Shown here in pieces: positions 30,891 through 39,531 of a stretch of DNA of 64,000 nt. Under the pieces are notes generated by a model. The model had not been told where the DNA came from. It did not search any database and was given only the letters and a program-made list of their open reading frames with translations. The position numbers and the translations under genes are program-made. Source of the DNA: Sphingomicrobium sp. (lineage in GTDB: Bacteria > Pseudomonadota > Alphaproteobacteria > Sphingomonadales > Sphingomonadaceae); contig JAUJOV010000003.1 of NCBI GenBank assembly GCA_030447545.1, forward strand, positions 60,704 to 124,703, read 5' to 3'. How positions within the stretch are numbered: position 1 is the first letter of the stretch; each line of letters begins with the position of its first letter.

Positions 30891-31970
30891 TTAAATTTCG
30901 AGCCCCAGCTGGCGTTGCTGCTGAACCTGCGGCTCGACCAGGTTGTGAAGGCCGAGGCCGAGCAGGCGGATACCCCTCGGCACCGGCTGGAGCGCGGCAA
31001 GGAGCGCCTGGCCGGCGGCCGTGAACGCCTCGCGAGCGACCGGCGCGGGGAAGCTTCTGGAGCGGGTGATCAAGGTGAAATCGGCGAACTTCACCTTCAG
31101 GGTGACGGTTCGGCCGGTGACGCCCGATCGTTCGACCCGCTCCCACGCATAGCCTGCGATTCGCTCGAGCTCGGCCGCGAGCCGCCCGGGCTCCATCAAA
31201 TCCTCGTCGAACGTGCGCTCGGCGCTGACCGACTTGTACGGCCGGTCGGGCGTGACCTCGCGCTCGTCGAGCCCGCGGCAGATCCGCCAGTACCAGCGGC
31301 CCGAGCTCCCGAAGCGGGTCTCGAGCTCGGGCAGGCTGCGCTGCAAGAGGTCGGCGCCGGTGAGGATTCCAAGCGCCTCCATCTTGCGCGCGGTGACCGG
31401 GCCGATCCCGTGGAAGCGCGAGACCGGAAGCGCGGCGATGTAGGCGGGCGCGCGCTCGGGCGGGATCACGCACAGGCCGTCGGGCTTGTTCTGGTCGGAC
31501 GCGAGCTTGGCGACGAACTTGCAGTAGCTCACCCCGGCCGAAGCGGTGAGCCCGGTCTCGTCGCGAATTCGCCGCCGGATCGCCTCGGCCGTCGCTCGCC
31601 CGCTTCCCAGGCGCTGCCGGTCGGCGGTGACGTCGAGATAGGCCTCGTCGAGGCTCAGCGGCTCGATCAGCTCGGTAAAATCGGCGAAGATCGAGCGGAT
31701 CTGCTGCGACACCGTGCGATAGACGTCGAACCGCGGCTTGACGAAGAGGATCTCGGGGCAGCGGCGCTTCGCCGTCACCGACGGCATTGCCGAGCGAACC
31801 CCGAACCGCCTCGCCTCGTAGCTCGCCGCCGCGACCACTCCGCGGTGCCCGCCGCCGACGGCGAGCGGCTTTCCGCGAAGCTGCGGATCATCGCGCTGCT
31901 CGACCGACGCGTAAAAGGCATCCATGTCGACATGGATGATCTTGCGGATCGGGCGCTCGGAGTCGGCCAC
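30891..31970 (-). CDS. dinB: DNA polymerase IV (Y-family)
   Basis: Error-prone translesion polymerase. The palm motif IIHVDMDAFYASVEQRDD with the first metal-binding Asp residues, then LSLDEAYLDVT with the second catalytic Asp-Glu, are intact. Fingers: SYEARRFGVRSAMP. The thumb HhH (HGIGPVTARKMEALGI) and little finger follow. The C-terminal tail ends QRQLGLEI, a candidate beta-clamp binding motif. 359 residues, complete. No LexA box is visible in the 224-base space upstream. Confidence 0.95.
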   Translation of the reverse strand: MADSERPIRKIIHVDMDAFYASVEQRDDPQLRGKPLAVGGGHRGVVAAASYEARRFGVRSAMPSVTAKRRCPEILFVKPRFDVYRTVSQQIRSIFADFTELIEPLSLDEAYLDVTADRQRLGSGRATAEAIRRRIRDETGLTASAGVSYCKFVAKLASDQNKPDGLCVIPPERAPAYIAALPVSRFHGIGPVTARKMEALGILTGADLLQRSLPELETRFGSSGRWYWRICRGLDEREVTPDRPYKSVSAERTFDEDLMEPGRLAAELERIAGYAWERVERSGVTGRTVTLKVKFADFTLITRSRSFPAPVAREAFTAAGQALLAALQPVPRGIRLLGLGLHNLVEPQVQQQRQLGLEI

Positions 31971-32194
31971 GAGATTTTTCTGTCCTACAGCCCTGCCGCG
32001 AGTCTAGCACGGCGGCTGTTGCGTGACCCTTTGGTCGTGCCGCGATTTTCGGCACGTGCGCCTCGCGCGTGCGAGAGCGCGTGCGGGGGCGTGCGCCCGC
32101 GTTGAGGAGCGAACTTGGCGAACTTCGGGTATCTGACTACCGGCCGCCCCTCGGCTTTGCAGCGCCGCCCCAATCTGGCTAAGGCCGGCGCGCT

Positions 32195-33400
32195 ATGAAC
32201 ATCCACGAATATCAGGCCAAGGAGCTGCTCGCGAAGTTCGGCGTGCCGGTGCCCGCCGGACATGCTGCTCTAAGCGTCGAGGAAGCGGTCGAGGCCGCGA
32301 ACCGGCTTCCCGGCCCGTTGTGGGTGGTGAAGTCGCAGATCCACGCGGGCGGCCGCGGCAAGGGCCGCTTCAAGGAGCTCGGCCCCGACGCGCAGGGCGG
32401 CGTCCGCCTCGCGCGCTCGGTCGACGAGGTGCGCGACCATGCGGCCGAAATGTTCGGCAAGACCCTGGTCACCGTCCAGACCGGCCCCGAGGGCAAGCAG
32501 GTCCAGAGGCTCTACATCACCGACGGCGTCCACATCGTTCAGGAATTCTACCTCGCGCTTCTGGTCGAACGCTCGACCGGCCGAATCGCGATCGTCGCCT
32601 CGACCGAGGGCGGCATGGACATCGAGAAGGTCGCGCACGACACTCCCGAGAAGATCGTCACCTTGACCATCGACCCGGCGACGGGGCTGATGCCGCACCA
32701 CGGCCGCGCGGTTGCATCCGCGCTTCGCCTCGAGGGCGATCTGGCCAAGCAGGCGGGCAAGCTTCTGCCGCGGCTGTACCAGGCGTTTGTCCAGACCGAC
32801 GCAAGCCAGATCGAGATCAACCCGCTGGCGATCGTCGGGGACGGCCAGCTGCTGGTGCTCGACGCCAAGGTCGGCTTCGATTCCAATGCCGAGTTCCGCC
32901 ATCCCGACCTCAATCAGCTGCGCGACCTTTCCGAAGAGGAGCCGATGGAAATCGAGGCGTCGAAGCACGACCTCGCCTACATCAAGCTCGACGGCAATAT
33001 CGGCTGCATGGTCAACGGCGCGGGCCTGGCCATGGCGACGATGGACATCATCAAATTGGAAGGCGGCGAGCCCGCCAACTTCCTCGACGTCGGCGGCGGA
33101 GCGTCGAGGGAGAAGGTCACGGCCGCGTTCAAGATCATCCTCAGCGATCCGTCGGTGAAGGGAATCCTGGTCAACATCTTCGGCGGCATCATGCGCTGCG
33201 ACATCATCGCCGAAGGCATCGTCGCCGCCGCGCGCGAGGTCGACCTCACCGTCCCGCTGGTCGTGCGGCTCGAGGGCACCAACGTGCAACAGGGCAAGGA
33301 CATCCTCGCGATGAGCGGCCTGCCGATCGTCGCCGCCGACGACCTGGGCGATGCGGCGCGCAAGATCGTCGCCGAAGTGAAGCAGGAAGTGCCCGCTTGA
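32195..33400 (+). CDS. sucC: Succinyl-CoA synthetase beta subunit (ADP-forming)
   Basis: TCA cycle enzyme making succinate and ATP from succinyl-CoA; the alpha subunit (sucD) is not in the window. ATP-grasp domain at the N-terminus ([37 protein letters not shown]) and the C-terminal ligase domain ([35 protein letters not shown]). 401 residues, intact. It leads a rightward operon (sucC, GFA gene, etfB, etfA) whose members overlap by four bases or so. Confidence 0.96.
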   Translation: MNIHEYQAKELLAKFGVPVPAGHAALSVEEAVEAANRLPGPLWVVKSQIHAGGRGKGRFKELGPDAQGGVRLARSVDEVRDHAAEMFGKTLVTVQTGPEGKQVQRLYITDGVHIVQEFYLALLVERSTGRIAIVASTEGGMDIEKVAHDTPEKIVTLTIDPATGLMPHHGRAVASALRLEGDLAKQAGKLLPRLYQAFVQTDASQIEINPLAIVGDGQLLVLDAKVGFDSNAEFRHPDLNQLRDLSEEEPMEIEASKHDLAYIKLDGNIGCMVNGAGLAMATMDIIKLEGGEPANFLDVGGGASREKVTAAFKIILSDPSVKGILVNIFGGIMRCDIIAEGIVAAAREVDLTVPLVVRLEGTNVQQGKDILAMSGLPIVAADDLGDAARKIVAEVKQEVPA

Positions 33401-33858
33401 GCGAAGTGCGGCACGAGGGAAGCTGCCGTTGCGGTGAGGTGCGGTTCGCGGTCGGCGGTCCGCCGTTGATCACCTTCGCCTGCCATTGCAGCGGCTGCCA
33501 GCGCATGGCGGCGAGCGCCTTCTCGCTGAACAGCCTCTATCCGGCCGATCGCTTCGAGCGGCTTCAGGGCGACACGGTGCTCGGCGGCCTCAAGGGTCCT
33601 GCCCGCCACCATTTCTGCCCCTCGTGCATGAGTTGGCTGTTCACCCAGCCCGAGAGCATGGACGATTACGTGAACGTGCGTTCGGCGCTGCTCGACGCGG
33701 CCGCGGCGCACCGGCCGTTCGCCGACGCCTGGCTTAGCGAAGGTCTCGGGTGGGCGAACAGCGGCGCCGAGCGCGGCTTCGACACGGTTCCTGCAGAGGA
33801 GGAGTTTCCCCAGCTGATTGCCGATTACGCGGCCTGGGATGGAAGGGTGAAGCAATGA
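33397..33858 (+). CDS. GFA-family zinc protein (glutathione-dependent formaldehyde-activating/CENP-V-like)
   Basis: Small protein of the GFA family, about 153 residues, which binds zinc through three cysteine motifs: [16 protein letters not shown] and CPSCMSW. Members are proposed to act on S-hydroxymethylglutathione, but many have other unknown functions. The start is a TTG at 33397 overlapping the sucC stop as TTGA; a GTG nine bases later is the alternative. Its stop overlaps the etfB start as ATGA. This tight stacking inside an energy operon makes co-expression likely. Confidence 0.85.
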   Translation: MSEVRHEGSCRCGEVRFAVGGPPLITFACHCSGCQRMAASAFSLNSLYPADRFERLQGDTVLGGLKGPARHHFCPSCMSWLFTQPESMDDYVNVRSALLDAAAAHRPFADAWLSEGLGWANSGAERGFDTVPAEEEFPQLIADYAAWDGRVKQ

Positions 33859-34630
33859 AAGTTCTGGTCGCGGTGAAGCGCGTGATCGACTTCAACGTCA
33901 AGCCGCGGGTGAAGATGGACGGCTCCGGGGTCGACCTCGCCAACGTCAAGATGAGCATGAACCCGTTCGACGAGATCGCGGTCGAGGAAGCGATCCGCCT
34001 CAAGGAGAAGGGCGTAGCTACCGAGATCGTCGCCGTCTCGATCGGCCCGCAAAAGGCGCAGGAAACCTTGCGCACCTCGCTTGCGATGGGTGCCGACCGA
34101 GCGATCCTCGTCCAGACGCCGGACGATGTGGGCTCGGAGGTCGAGCCGCTCGCCGTCGCCAAGATTCTGGCGAAGCTCGCGTCCGAAGAGCAGCCGGGGA
34201 TGATCATCCTTGGCAAGCAGGCGATCGACGACGACAGCAACCAGACCGGGCAGATGCTCGCCGCGCTGCTCGGCTGGCCGCAGGGCACGTTCGCATCGAA
34301 GCTCGAGGTGCAGGGAGATTCTGGCGACGGCGAAGTCACCGTCACTCGCGAGGTTGACGGCGGGCTCGAGACCGACCGGCTGAAGCTGCCGGCGGTGATT
34401 ACCACCGACCTTCGCCTCAATGAGCCGCGCTACGCGAGCTTGCCCAACATCATGAAGGCCAAGTCCAAGCCGCTCGCCACGCGCACCGCGGACGAGCTCG
34501 GCGTCGACATCGCGCGGCGTCTCGAAACCCTCAAGGTCGCCGAGCCGCCCAGGCTTACCGGGCGGGCGACAAGGTCGGCAGCGTCGATGAGCTCGTCGGC
34601 AAATTGAAGACGCTCGGGGTGGTGCAGTGA
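33855..34630 (+). CDS. etfB: Electron transfer flavoprotein beta subunit (one frame shift)
   Basis: With EtfA carries electrons from acyl-CoA dehydrogenases to the ubiquinone pool through ETF-QO. Nucleotide-binding N-terminus [22 protein letters not shown]-site region [27 protein letters not shown] and the family signature [21 protein letters not shown]. The frame shifts by one base near 34.56 kb; the other frame continues [21 protein letters not shown] to the stop at 34630. It overlaps etfA by four bases. Confidence 0.92.
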
Positions 34631-35571
34631 CGGCTCTGGTTTATGTCGAGCACGAGGCCGGCGAAGTCCGCGACGCGACGCTGGCGGCGGTCACTGCCGC
34701 CGGCAAGCTGGGCGAGGGTCCACGCGCTGGTCGCGGGACACAATGTCGGCGGTGTTGCCGAAGCTGCGGCGAAGATCGCCGGGTGACCAGGGTGCTGGTC
34801 GCCGACGCTGCGCACCTCGACCACGGCCTTGCCGAAAACATCGCGCCCATCGCTGCAGCCGCCATGACGGATTATTCAGCGTTCGTCGCTGCTTCGACCA
34901 CCACCGGCCGCAACCTCGCTCCGCGCGTCGCGGCATTGCTCGACGTGATGCAGGTCAGCGACATCCTCTCGGTCGAGGACGAGAACACGTTCACTCGGCC
35001 GATCTACGCGGGGAACGCGATCGCCACGGTCCGCTCGAGCGATGCGAAGAAAGCAGCTTACGGTGCGCGGCACGGCGTTCGAAAAGGCGGCGCGCGAGGG
35101 CGGAAGCGCTTCGATCGAGCCGCTCGACGCCGGCAGCGACGCCGCGTTGAGCAGTTTCGTCGAAATGGACGCTTCGAAAGCGAGCGGCCCGAGCTGACCA
35201 GCGCAAAAATCATCGTGTCGGGCGGCCGCGCGCTTGGTTCCGCCGAGCAGTTCCACGCGCTGATCGACCCGCTCGCCGACAAGCTCGGCGCCGCGGTCGG
35301 CGCATCGCGCGCCGCGGTCGACGCGGGCTATGCGCCCAACGACTATCAGGTCGGCCAGACCGGCAAGATCGTCGCTCCCGAAATCTACATCGCGATCGGC
35401 ATTTCGGGCGCGATCCAGCACCTCGCCGGAATGATGATGTGACTGGCGCGTGATCGTGGCGATCAACAAGGACGAGGAAGCCCCGATCTTCCAGGTCGCG
35501 GACATCGGCAGCTCGTCGGCGACCTGTTCAAGATCGTGCCACCGCCGGAGCTGACGCAGAAGCTCGGCTAG
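34627..35571 (+). CDS. etfA: Electron transfer flavoprotein alpha subunit (frame broken)
   Basis: FAD-binding partner of EtfB. The start is a GTG at 34627 ([22 protein letters not shown]). The FAD-binding C-terminal half is clear: [62 protein letters not shown]. The sequence then needs a frame change near 35.44 kb to read [26 protein letters not shown]. Other breaks lie near 34.72 and 35.05 kb. Its stop is shared as CTAG with the hydrolase gene opposite. Confidence 0.9.
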
Positions 35572-36571
35572 AACCCGCCGAGGAAGGTGGCGACATTCGC
35601 GCCCAGCGCCTCGATCGCATAGCCGCCCTCCATCGCGATCACGGTCGGCACACCGAGCGCGGCGATGCGGCGCGCCATCGGCGCATAGTCCTGCGTCCTC
35701 AGCGCGAAATGGCTGATCGGGTCGGCCTCGTGCGTATCCGCGCCGTAGGACACGACCAGCAGCTCGGGCTCGCGCTCGGCGATCCACTCGAGCGCTCTGG
35801 TCAGCGCCGGCTCGTATTGCCCCAGCCGGTGCCGCGGGGCAGCGGCAGGTTGAGGGTCGCGCCCTCGCCGTCGCCTTCGCCGCTCTCGTCGGCATGGCCC
35901 CAGAAGAACGGGTAGTCGGTGCTCGGGTCGGCGTGGATCGACGCGAAGGCGACGTCGGCGCGCGCGTAGAAAATGTCCTGCGTGCCATTGCCGTGATGGT
36001 AGTCGACGTCGAGGATCGCGACGCTCTTGCGGCCGGCGGCGAGCGCCTGCTCGGCGGCAATCGCGGCATTGCTCAGGTAGGAATAGCCCCCGAGGTAGTC
36101 GGCGCCCGAATGGTGGCCCGGCGGCCGGCACAAGGCGAAGGCGGCACGCTCGCCGCTCAGCACCGCGTCGGTCGCGGCAAGCGCGGCCTGCGCTCCCCAG
36201 TAGACGGCATCCCAGGTGCCTTCAGCGATCGGCGTTGACGTGTCGAAGCTGTATTGTCCGAGCAGCGCATCGACGCGCTGGAGACTGAGCGGCCGGCGGC
36301 CAACAACCGGGAATGTGTAGGGGAAGGCGTCGCCCTCGCGCCCCGCCGCGCGCCATTGGCCATGCGCGCTTTTCAGAAAATCGACATAGTCGCGGCTGTG
36401 GACTCGAAGCAGCGGCTGCTCGCCCTGATCCGGCGGCGCTTCTGTTCGGCCGATCGCCTCGAGAATCGCATCGACCCGGCCGGCATGCTCGGCCGGCGGG
36501 TGCATTGCGCCGTTGAAGAACTCGCCCGCGGGGCGATGCCCGCGCTGGCGCTCGTCCCAGAAGCAGCGCAT
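35568..36571 (-). CDS. Histone-deacetylase-fold amidohydrolase, acetylpolyamine type (frame shift near 35.82 kb)
   Basis: Zn-dependent deacetylase of the class II HDAC / acetylpolyamine amidohydrolase fold. Active-site motifs: tandem His in CRPPGHHSGADYLGGYSYL, zinc ligands in ILDVDYHHGNGTQDIFY and in the last third SYGADTHEADPISHFAL. A catalytic Tyr is in MEGGYAIEALG. The HEADP and SHFALRT pattern is more like acetylpolyamine amidohydrolases than histone deacetylases. The single frame change is near 35.82 kb. It shares its stop with etfA and starts directly against the nhaA stop, so it is probably the last gene of a leftward nhaA operon. Confidence 0.83.
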
Positions 36572-37849
36572 CTAGTCGGCCGATTTGCGCGACGCGGGCT
36601 CGCCTGCGGCAAGGGCTTGCGCCAGCCTCCTGGCCGCGGCCCTTTTATCCTGGTCCTCGCCAAAGATCTCGATTGCCTCTTCCCTGTCCTCCTCGCTGAT
36701 GGCGACCGGCGTCGCCAGCCACAGGATTCCAAAGCCAAGCACGGCCGAGAGCAGAGATCCCACCAGGATGCCGATCTTGGCCGCCTCCACCGCCGCCGGG
36801 GCGTCGGGAAAAGCGAGCGCCGAGATGAACAGGCTCATGGTGAAGCCGATCCCGCACAGCAGGGATGCGCCGTACAGCTCGAGCCACCGTGTGTATGCCG
36901 GCCGCGGCGCGAGGCCCGTGCGGTCCGCCAGCCAGATCGCGCCGAACACTCCGATCTGCTTGCCTACAAAAAGGCCGGCAATGATCGCCAGCGGGAGCGG
37001 CTCCAGCATGTCGCCAACGGAGGTCACTTCGACTCCGGCGCTTGCGAAGCCGAACAGCGGCATCACTCCGAACATCACCCATGGGTGGATGTGGTGCTCG
37101 AGCCGCTTGAGCGGCGAGAAGGGTTCGCCGCGCCCGAGCGGGATCGTCAGGGCTGCGAGCACGCCCGCGATCGTCGCGTGGATTCCGCTCGCCAGCATGG
37201 CGAGCCAGAGCAGCGCAAAGCCGAGCATGTACGGCCACAACCTGCGCACTCCGCACAGGTTGAGCCAAGCCATGGCCGCGACGATGACCAGCGCGGCCCC
37301 GATCGCGGCTCCATTGAGGCTGGCGGTGTAGACCAGCGCAATGATCATCACCGCGCCAACGTCGTCCATGATGGCGATGGTGACGAGCAGCAGCTTGATC
37401 GTCGGGTTTGCGCGCGCGCCGAGCAGCGCAAGCACGCCGACGGCAAAGGCAATGTCGGTCGCGGACGGGATTGCCCAGCCGCGGATCAGCGCCGGATCGA
37501 AGCCGATCACCATCAGGTAGAGCAGCGCGGGCACCGCCATGCCGGCGGCCGCGGCAAGGAACGGCAGGCGCCGTTCCGCGGGCGTCGAGAGCCGCCCGTC
37601 GTACCACTCGCGCTTCACCTCCAGCCCGACGAGAAGGAAGAAGATGGCCATCAGCCCGTCGGCGACCCAGTGGTGGACGTCGAGCACGCCGAGCCGCGGC
37701 ATCGGCGGCCCAAAACGGGTTTCCAGAAACTCGTGATAGGCATGGGACAAGCCGCTGTTGGCGGCGATCAGCGCAAGCGTGGCGGCGGCTATGAGCACCA
37801 GCCCGGCGAGCCTCTCGCTTTGCTGAATGTCTCTGCGATCGTCGCTCAT
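36572..37849 (-). CDS. nhaA: Na+/H+ antiporter NhaA
   Basis: Exchanges two H+ for one Na+ or Li+ across the inner membrane, for salt and pH balance. Eleven to twelve helices. Conserved parts are the IPSATDIAFAVGVLALLG helix and the ion-binding Asp pair in TIAIMDDVGAVMIIALVYT, and GIGFTMSLFISALAF near the end. 425 residues, intact. A 5' leader with a tiny ORF and a strong terminator hairpin lies 100-190 bases upstream, so expression may be controlled by premature termination. Confidence 0.93.
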   Translation of the reverse strand: MSDDRRDIQQSERLAGLVLIAAATLALIAANSGLSHAYHEFLETRFGPPMPRLGVLDVHHWVADGLMAIFFLLVGLEVKREWYDGRLSTPAERRLPFLAAAAGMAVPALLYLMVIGFDPALIRGWAIPSATDIAFAVGVLALLGARANPTIKLLLVTIAIMDDVGAVMIIALVYTASLNGAAIGAALVIVAAMAWLNLCGVRRLWPYMLGFALLWLAMLASGIHATIAGVLAALTIPLGRGEPFSPLKRLEHHIHPWVMFGVMPLFGFASAGVEVTSVGDMLEPLPLAIIAGLFVGKQIGVFGAIWLADRTGLAPRPAYTRWLELYGASLLCGIGFTMSLFISALAFPDAPAAVEAAKIGILVGSLLSAVLGFGILWLATPVAISEEDREEAIEIFGEDQDKRAAARRLAQALAAGEPASRKSAD

Positions 37850-37951
37850 GGGGCTCCCTTAACGGCGCCACCGTTCATTTGAACCCTTTGACCGGCTGCG
37901 CGCGGCGGGCCGACCGGCGCCAGCGTTTACGCGCACTGCTGCTGAACGACA

Positions 37952-38039
37952 CAAAAAGAAGGCCCGCCGCTCGGCAAGTCCAGGCGGCGGGCCGCCCCTG
38001 CGGAGGCAGCAGGGGTAGTGATCACGCGAATCTGGACAT
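37952..38039 (-). promoter_or_regulatory. Leader with mini-ORF, hairpin and intrinsic terminator upstream of nhaA
   Basis: On the minus strand, in order: a Shine-Dalgarno-like GAGGT, a five-codon ORF starting at the ATG at 38039 (MSRFA, stop), a hairpin CCCCTGC/GCAGGGG (7 bp; 37995-38015) and then a 10-bp perfect stem GGCCCGCCGC/GCGGCGGGCC (37961-37993) followed by TTCTTTTT. The terminator lies about 100 bases upstream of nhaA and would stop its transcript. This is the form of a transcription attenuator or riboswitch expression platform. Which signal it senses is not visible; other genomes carry Li+/Na+ riboswitches before nhaA, but I cannot match their consensus here. Confidence 0.6.
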
Positions 38040-38067
38040 GATTCGACCTCTTTTTGCGGCAATCAGG

Positions 38068-38097
38068 GATGAAACGAGGATGACCTGCCGTTTCATC
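38068..38097. promoter_or_regulatory. Perfect 9-bp inverted repeat upstream of the ECF sigma gene
   Basis: GATGAAACG and CGTTTCATC, 12 bases apart, lie 14 bases before the sigma factor start and in the divergent space towards nhaA. Either an operator for a dimeric regulator or a hairpin in a leader. The GAAAC..CGTT spacing (13) is shorter than usual for an ECF promoter. Confidence 0.5.
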
Positions 38098-38111
38098 CAG
38101 TATGAGGGCGA

Positions 38112-38618
38112 ATGAACTCATCCGTGGCGTTCGAGCGCGAATTGACGCAGTTGCTTCCGCGGCTGCGCCGCTTTGCGCACACGCTCAGCCGCAATTCGGC
38201 GGACGCCGACGACCTTACGCAGACCTGCGTCGAGCGCGCGCTGCGCTCGCGCGCGCAATGGCAGCCCGGCACGCGGCTCGACAGCTGGCTCTACCGGATC
38301 ATGCGCAATCTGTGGATCGACACGGTGCGCGCGCGCGGCCGCAAGGAGCGGCACGAAGCGCCCGAAGAGGAAGCGCAGAACATCGGCGAGGACCCGCGCG
38401 GTGCGATGGACTCTTCGCTAGAATTGAAGCGCGCGATGAATGCGATGGAGCGGCTTTCCGACGAGCAGCGCGAAGTGGTCGCGCTGATCCTCGTCGAGGG
38501 CTTCGGCTATCGCGAGGTTTCTCAAATGCTCGACCTGCCGATCGGCACGGTGTCGAGCCGGCTGGTGCGCGGGCGGACCGCGCTTCTGTCGATGCTGGGG
38601 GTGGCAGCTGATGGTTGA
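38112..38618 (+). CDS. ECF-type RNA polymerase sigma factor
   Basis: Extracytoplasmic-function sigma factor, 168 residues. Region 2 (LLPRLRRFAHTLSRNSADADDLTQTCVERAL; WLYRIMRNLWIDTVR) recognises the -10 element, and region 4 (LSDEQREVVALILVEGFGYREVSQMLDLPIGTVSSRLVRGR) holds the helix-turn-helix for the -35. The start is the ATG 38112 (MNSSVAFERELTQLL). Its stop overlaps the start of the next gene, a membrane anti-sigma, by eight bases. That is the usual arrangement for such pairs. It is not an EcfG-type protein by its context, since no NepR/PhyR is next to it. Confidence 0.9.
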   Translation: MNSSVAFERELTQLLPRLRRFAHTLSRNSADADDLTQTCVERALRSRAQWQPGTRLDSWLYRIMRNLWIDTVRARGRKERHEAPEEEAQNIGEDPRGAMDSSLELKRAMNAMERLSDEQREVVALILVEGFGYREVSQMLDLPIGTVSSRLVRGRTALLSMLGVAADG

Positions 38619-39324
38619 CGAGGAAAAGTTCTTCGCCTGGCTCGACGGCGAGCTCGGCGCCGCCGACGCCGCGGTGGTCGAACGCGAAGTCGCGGGCGAT
38701 CCGGAGCTTCAGCGGCAGGCGGCCGAGCATCGCGCGCTTGCCGGCAGCCTGCGCGGCGCGTTCGCGCCCGTTGCAGCGCAGCCGGTGCCCGAGCGGATCC
38801 TGGCAGCAGCGCAGCCGCGCAGCTCGAACGTCGTCGACCTCGCGTCGCGGCGCGCGAGGATCGCGCGGGCCTTTACGAGCCCAAGACCGCAATGGGCGGC
38901 GAGGGCGGCCACGCGCGCCCTTTGAATCGCGCTCGGCGCCACCGTCAACCGCGTGAGCAGCAATGCGCCGGTCGAGGTGCAGGGCGGCGCGATCTATCCC
39001 GCCGGCGTCGTCGGCGAGGCGCTCGACACGCAGCTTGCAAGCGCAGGTTCGTCCAGCGACGTGCGCATCGGCCTCACCTTCCGCGACCAGACCGGCAGCG
39101 TCTGCCGCACCTTCGAAAGTGCGGCATCGAGCGGGCTCGCCTGCCGCGACGACGGCCGCTGGCAGCTGCGCGGCCTGTTCGCCGCGCCCGAAGACTCGCA
39201 ATCCGAGTACCGCATGGCCGCGGGCTCCGATCCGCGGCTGCTCGACATGGTCGACTCGACGATTGCGGGCGAACCGTTCGACGCGGCGAAGGAAGCGCAG
39301 GCGAAGCAGCGCGGCTGGAAGTAA
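38611..39324 (+). CDS. Membrane anti-sigma factor (frame shift near 38.92 kb)
   Basis: Partner of the sigma factor just upstream. The N-terminal cytoplasmic domain MVDEEKFFAWLDGELGAADAAVVEREVAGDPEL is typical of RskA-like anti-sigma factors; no zinc HxxxCxxC motif is seen. After a one-base shift near 38.92 kb the other frame gives a membrane helix and then a periplasmic domain (APVEVQGGAIYPAGVVGEALDTQL; LTFRDQTGSVCRTFESAASSGLACRDDG) with two Cys that could form a disulfide. A role in envelope or redox sensing is possible but not shown. Confidence 0.78.
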
Positions 39325-39327
39325 CGG

Positions 39328-39516
39328 CTACTTCTTCGACGCGTGCTCGGGCTTACCCTTGCGCTCGGTCGAAGCCATCTTCTCGAGCTCTTTCTCGCTC
39401 ATCGATTCGGCCATTTGCTTTGACGGGCCCTTGAGCTTGCTCTTCGGCGTGTCGCCGCGTTTGGCGGACAAGGCCGCCCCGGCCGCCTTTTGCTGAGCTC
39501 CGGATTTCGCAGGCAT
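39328..39516 (-). CDS. DUF3008 family small protein
   Basis: 62-codon basic protein, MPAKSGAQQKAAGAALSAKRG...KGKPEHASKK, matching the small DUF3008 family of unknown function. It has no membrane segment, and its lysine-rich ends resemble stress-induced nucleic-acid-associated proteins. A GAGGAGC ribosome site lies upstream. It begins 15 bases after the inositol-phosphate synthase gene on the same strand, so it could be the last member of that leftward operon. It also lies convergent with the anti-sigma gene, four bases away. Confidence 0.8.
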   Translation of the reverse strand: MPAKSGAQQKAAGAALSAKRGDTPKSKLKGPSKQMAESMSEKELEKMASTERKGKPEHASKK

Positions 39517-39531
39517 CGCAGATGCTCCTCT

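Noticed and set aside
32040-32100. GC-rich alternating purine/pyrimidine stretch (GCGCGTGCG...) before sucC
   Set aside because: Looks like simple low-complexity sequence; no clear stem or promoter.
36254-37882. 542-residue plus-strand ORF opposite nhaA
   Set aside because: It lies wholly over the well-supported nhaA and amidohydrolase genes and has a low-complexity, Arg/His-rich composition.
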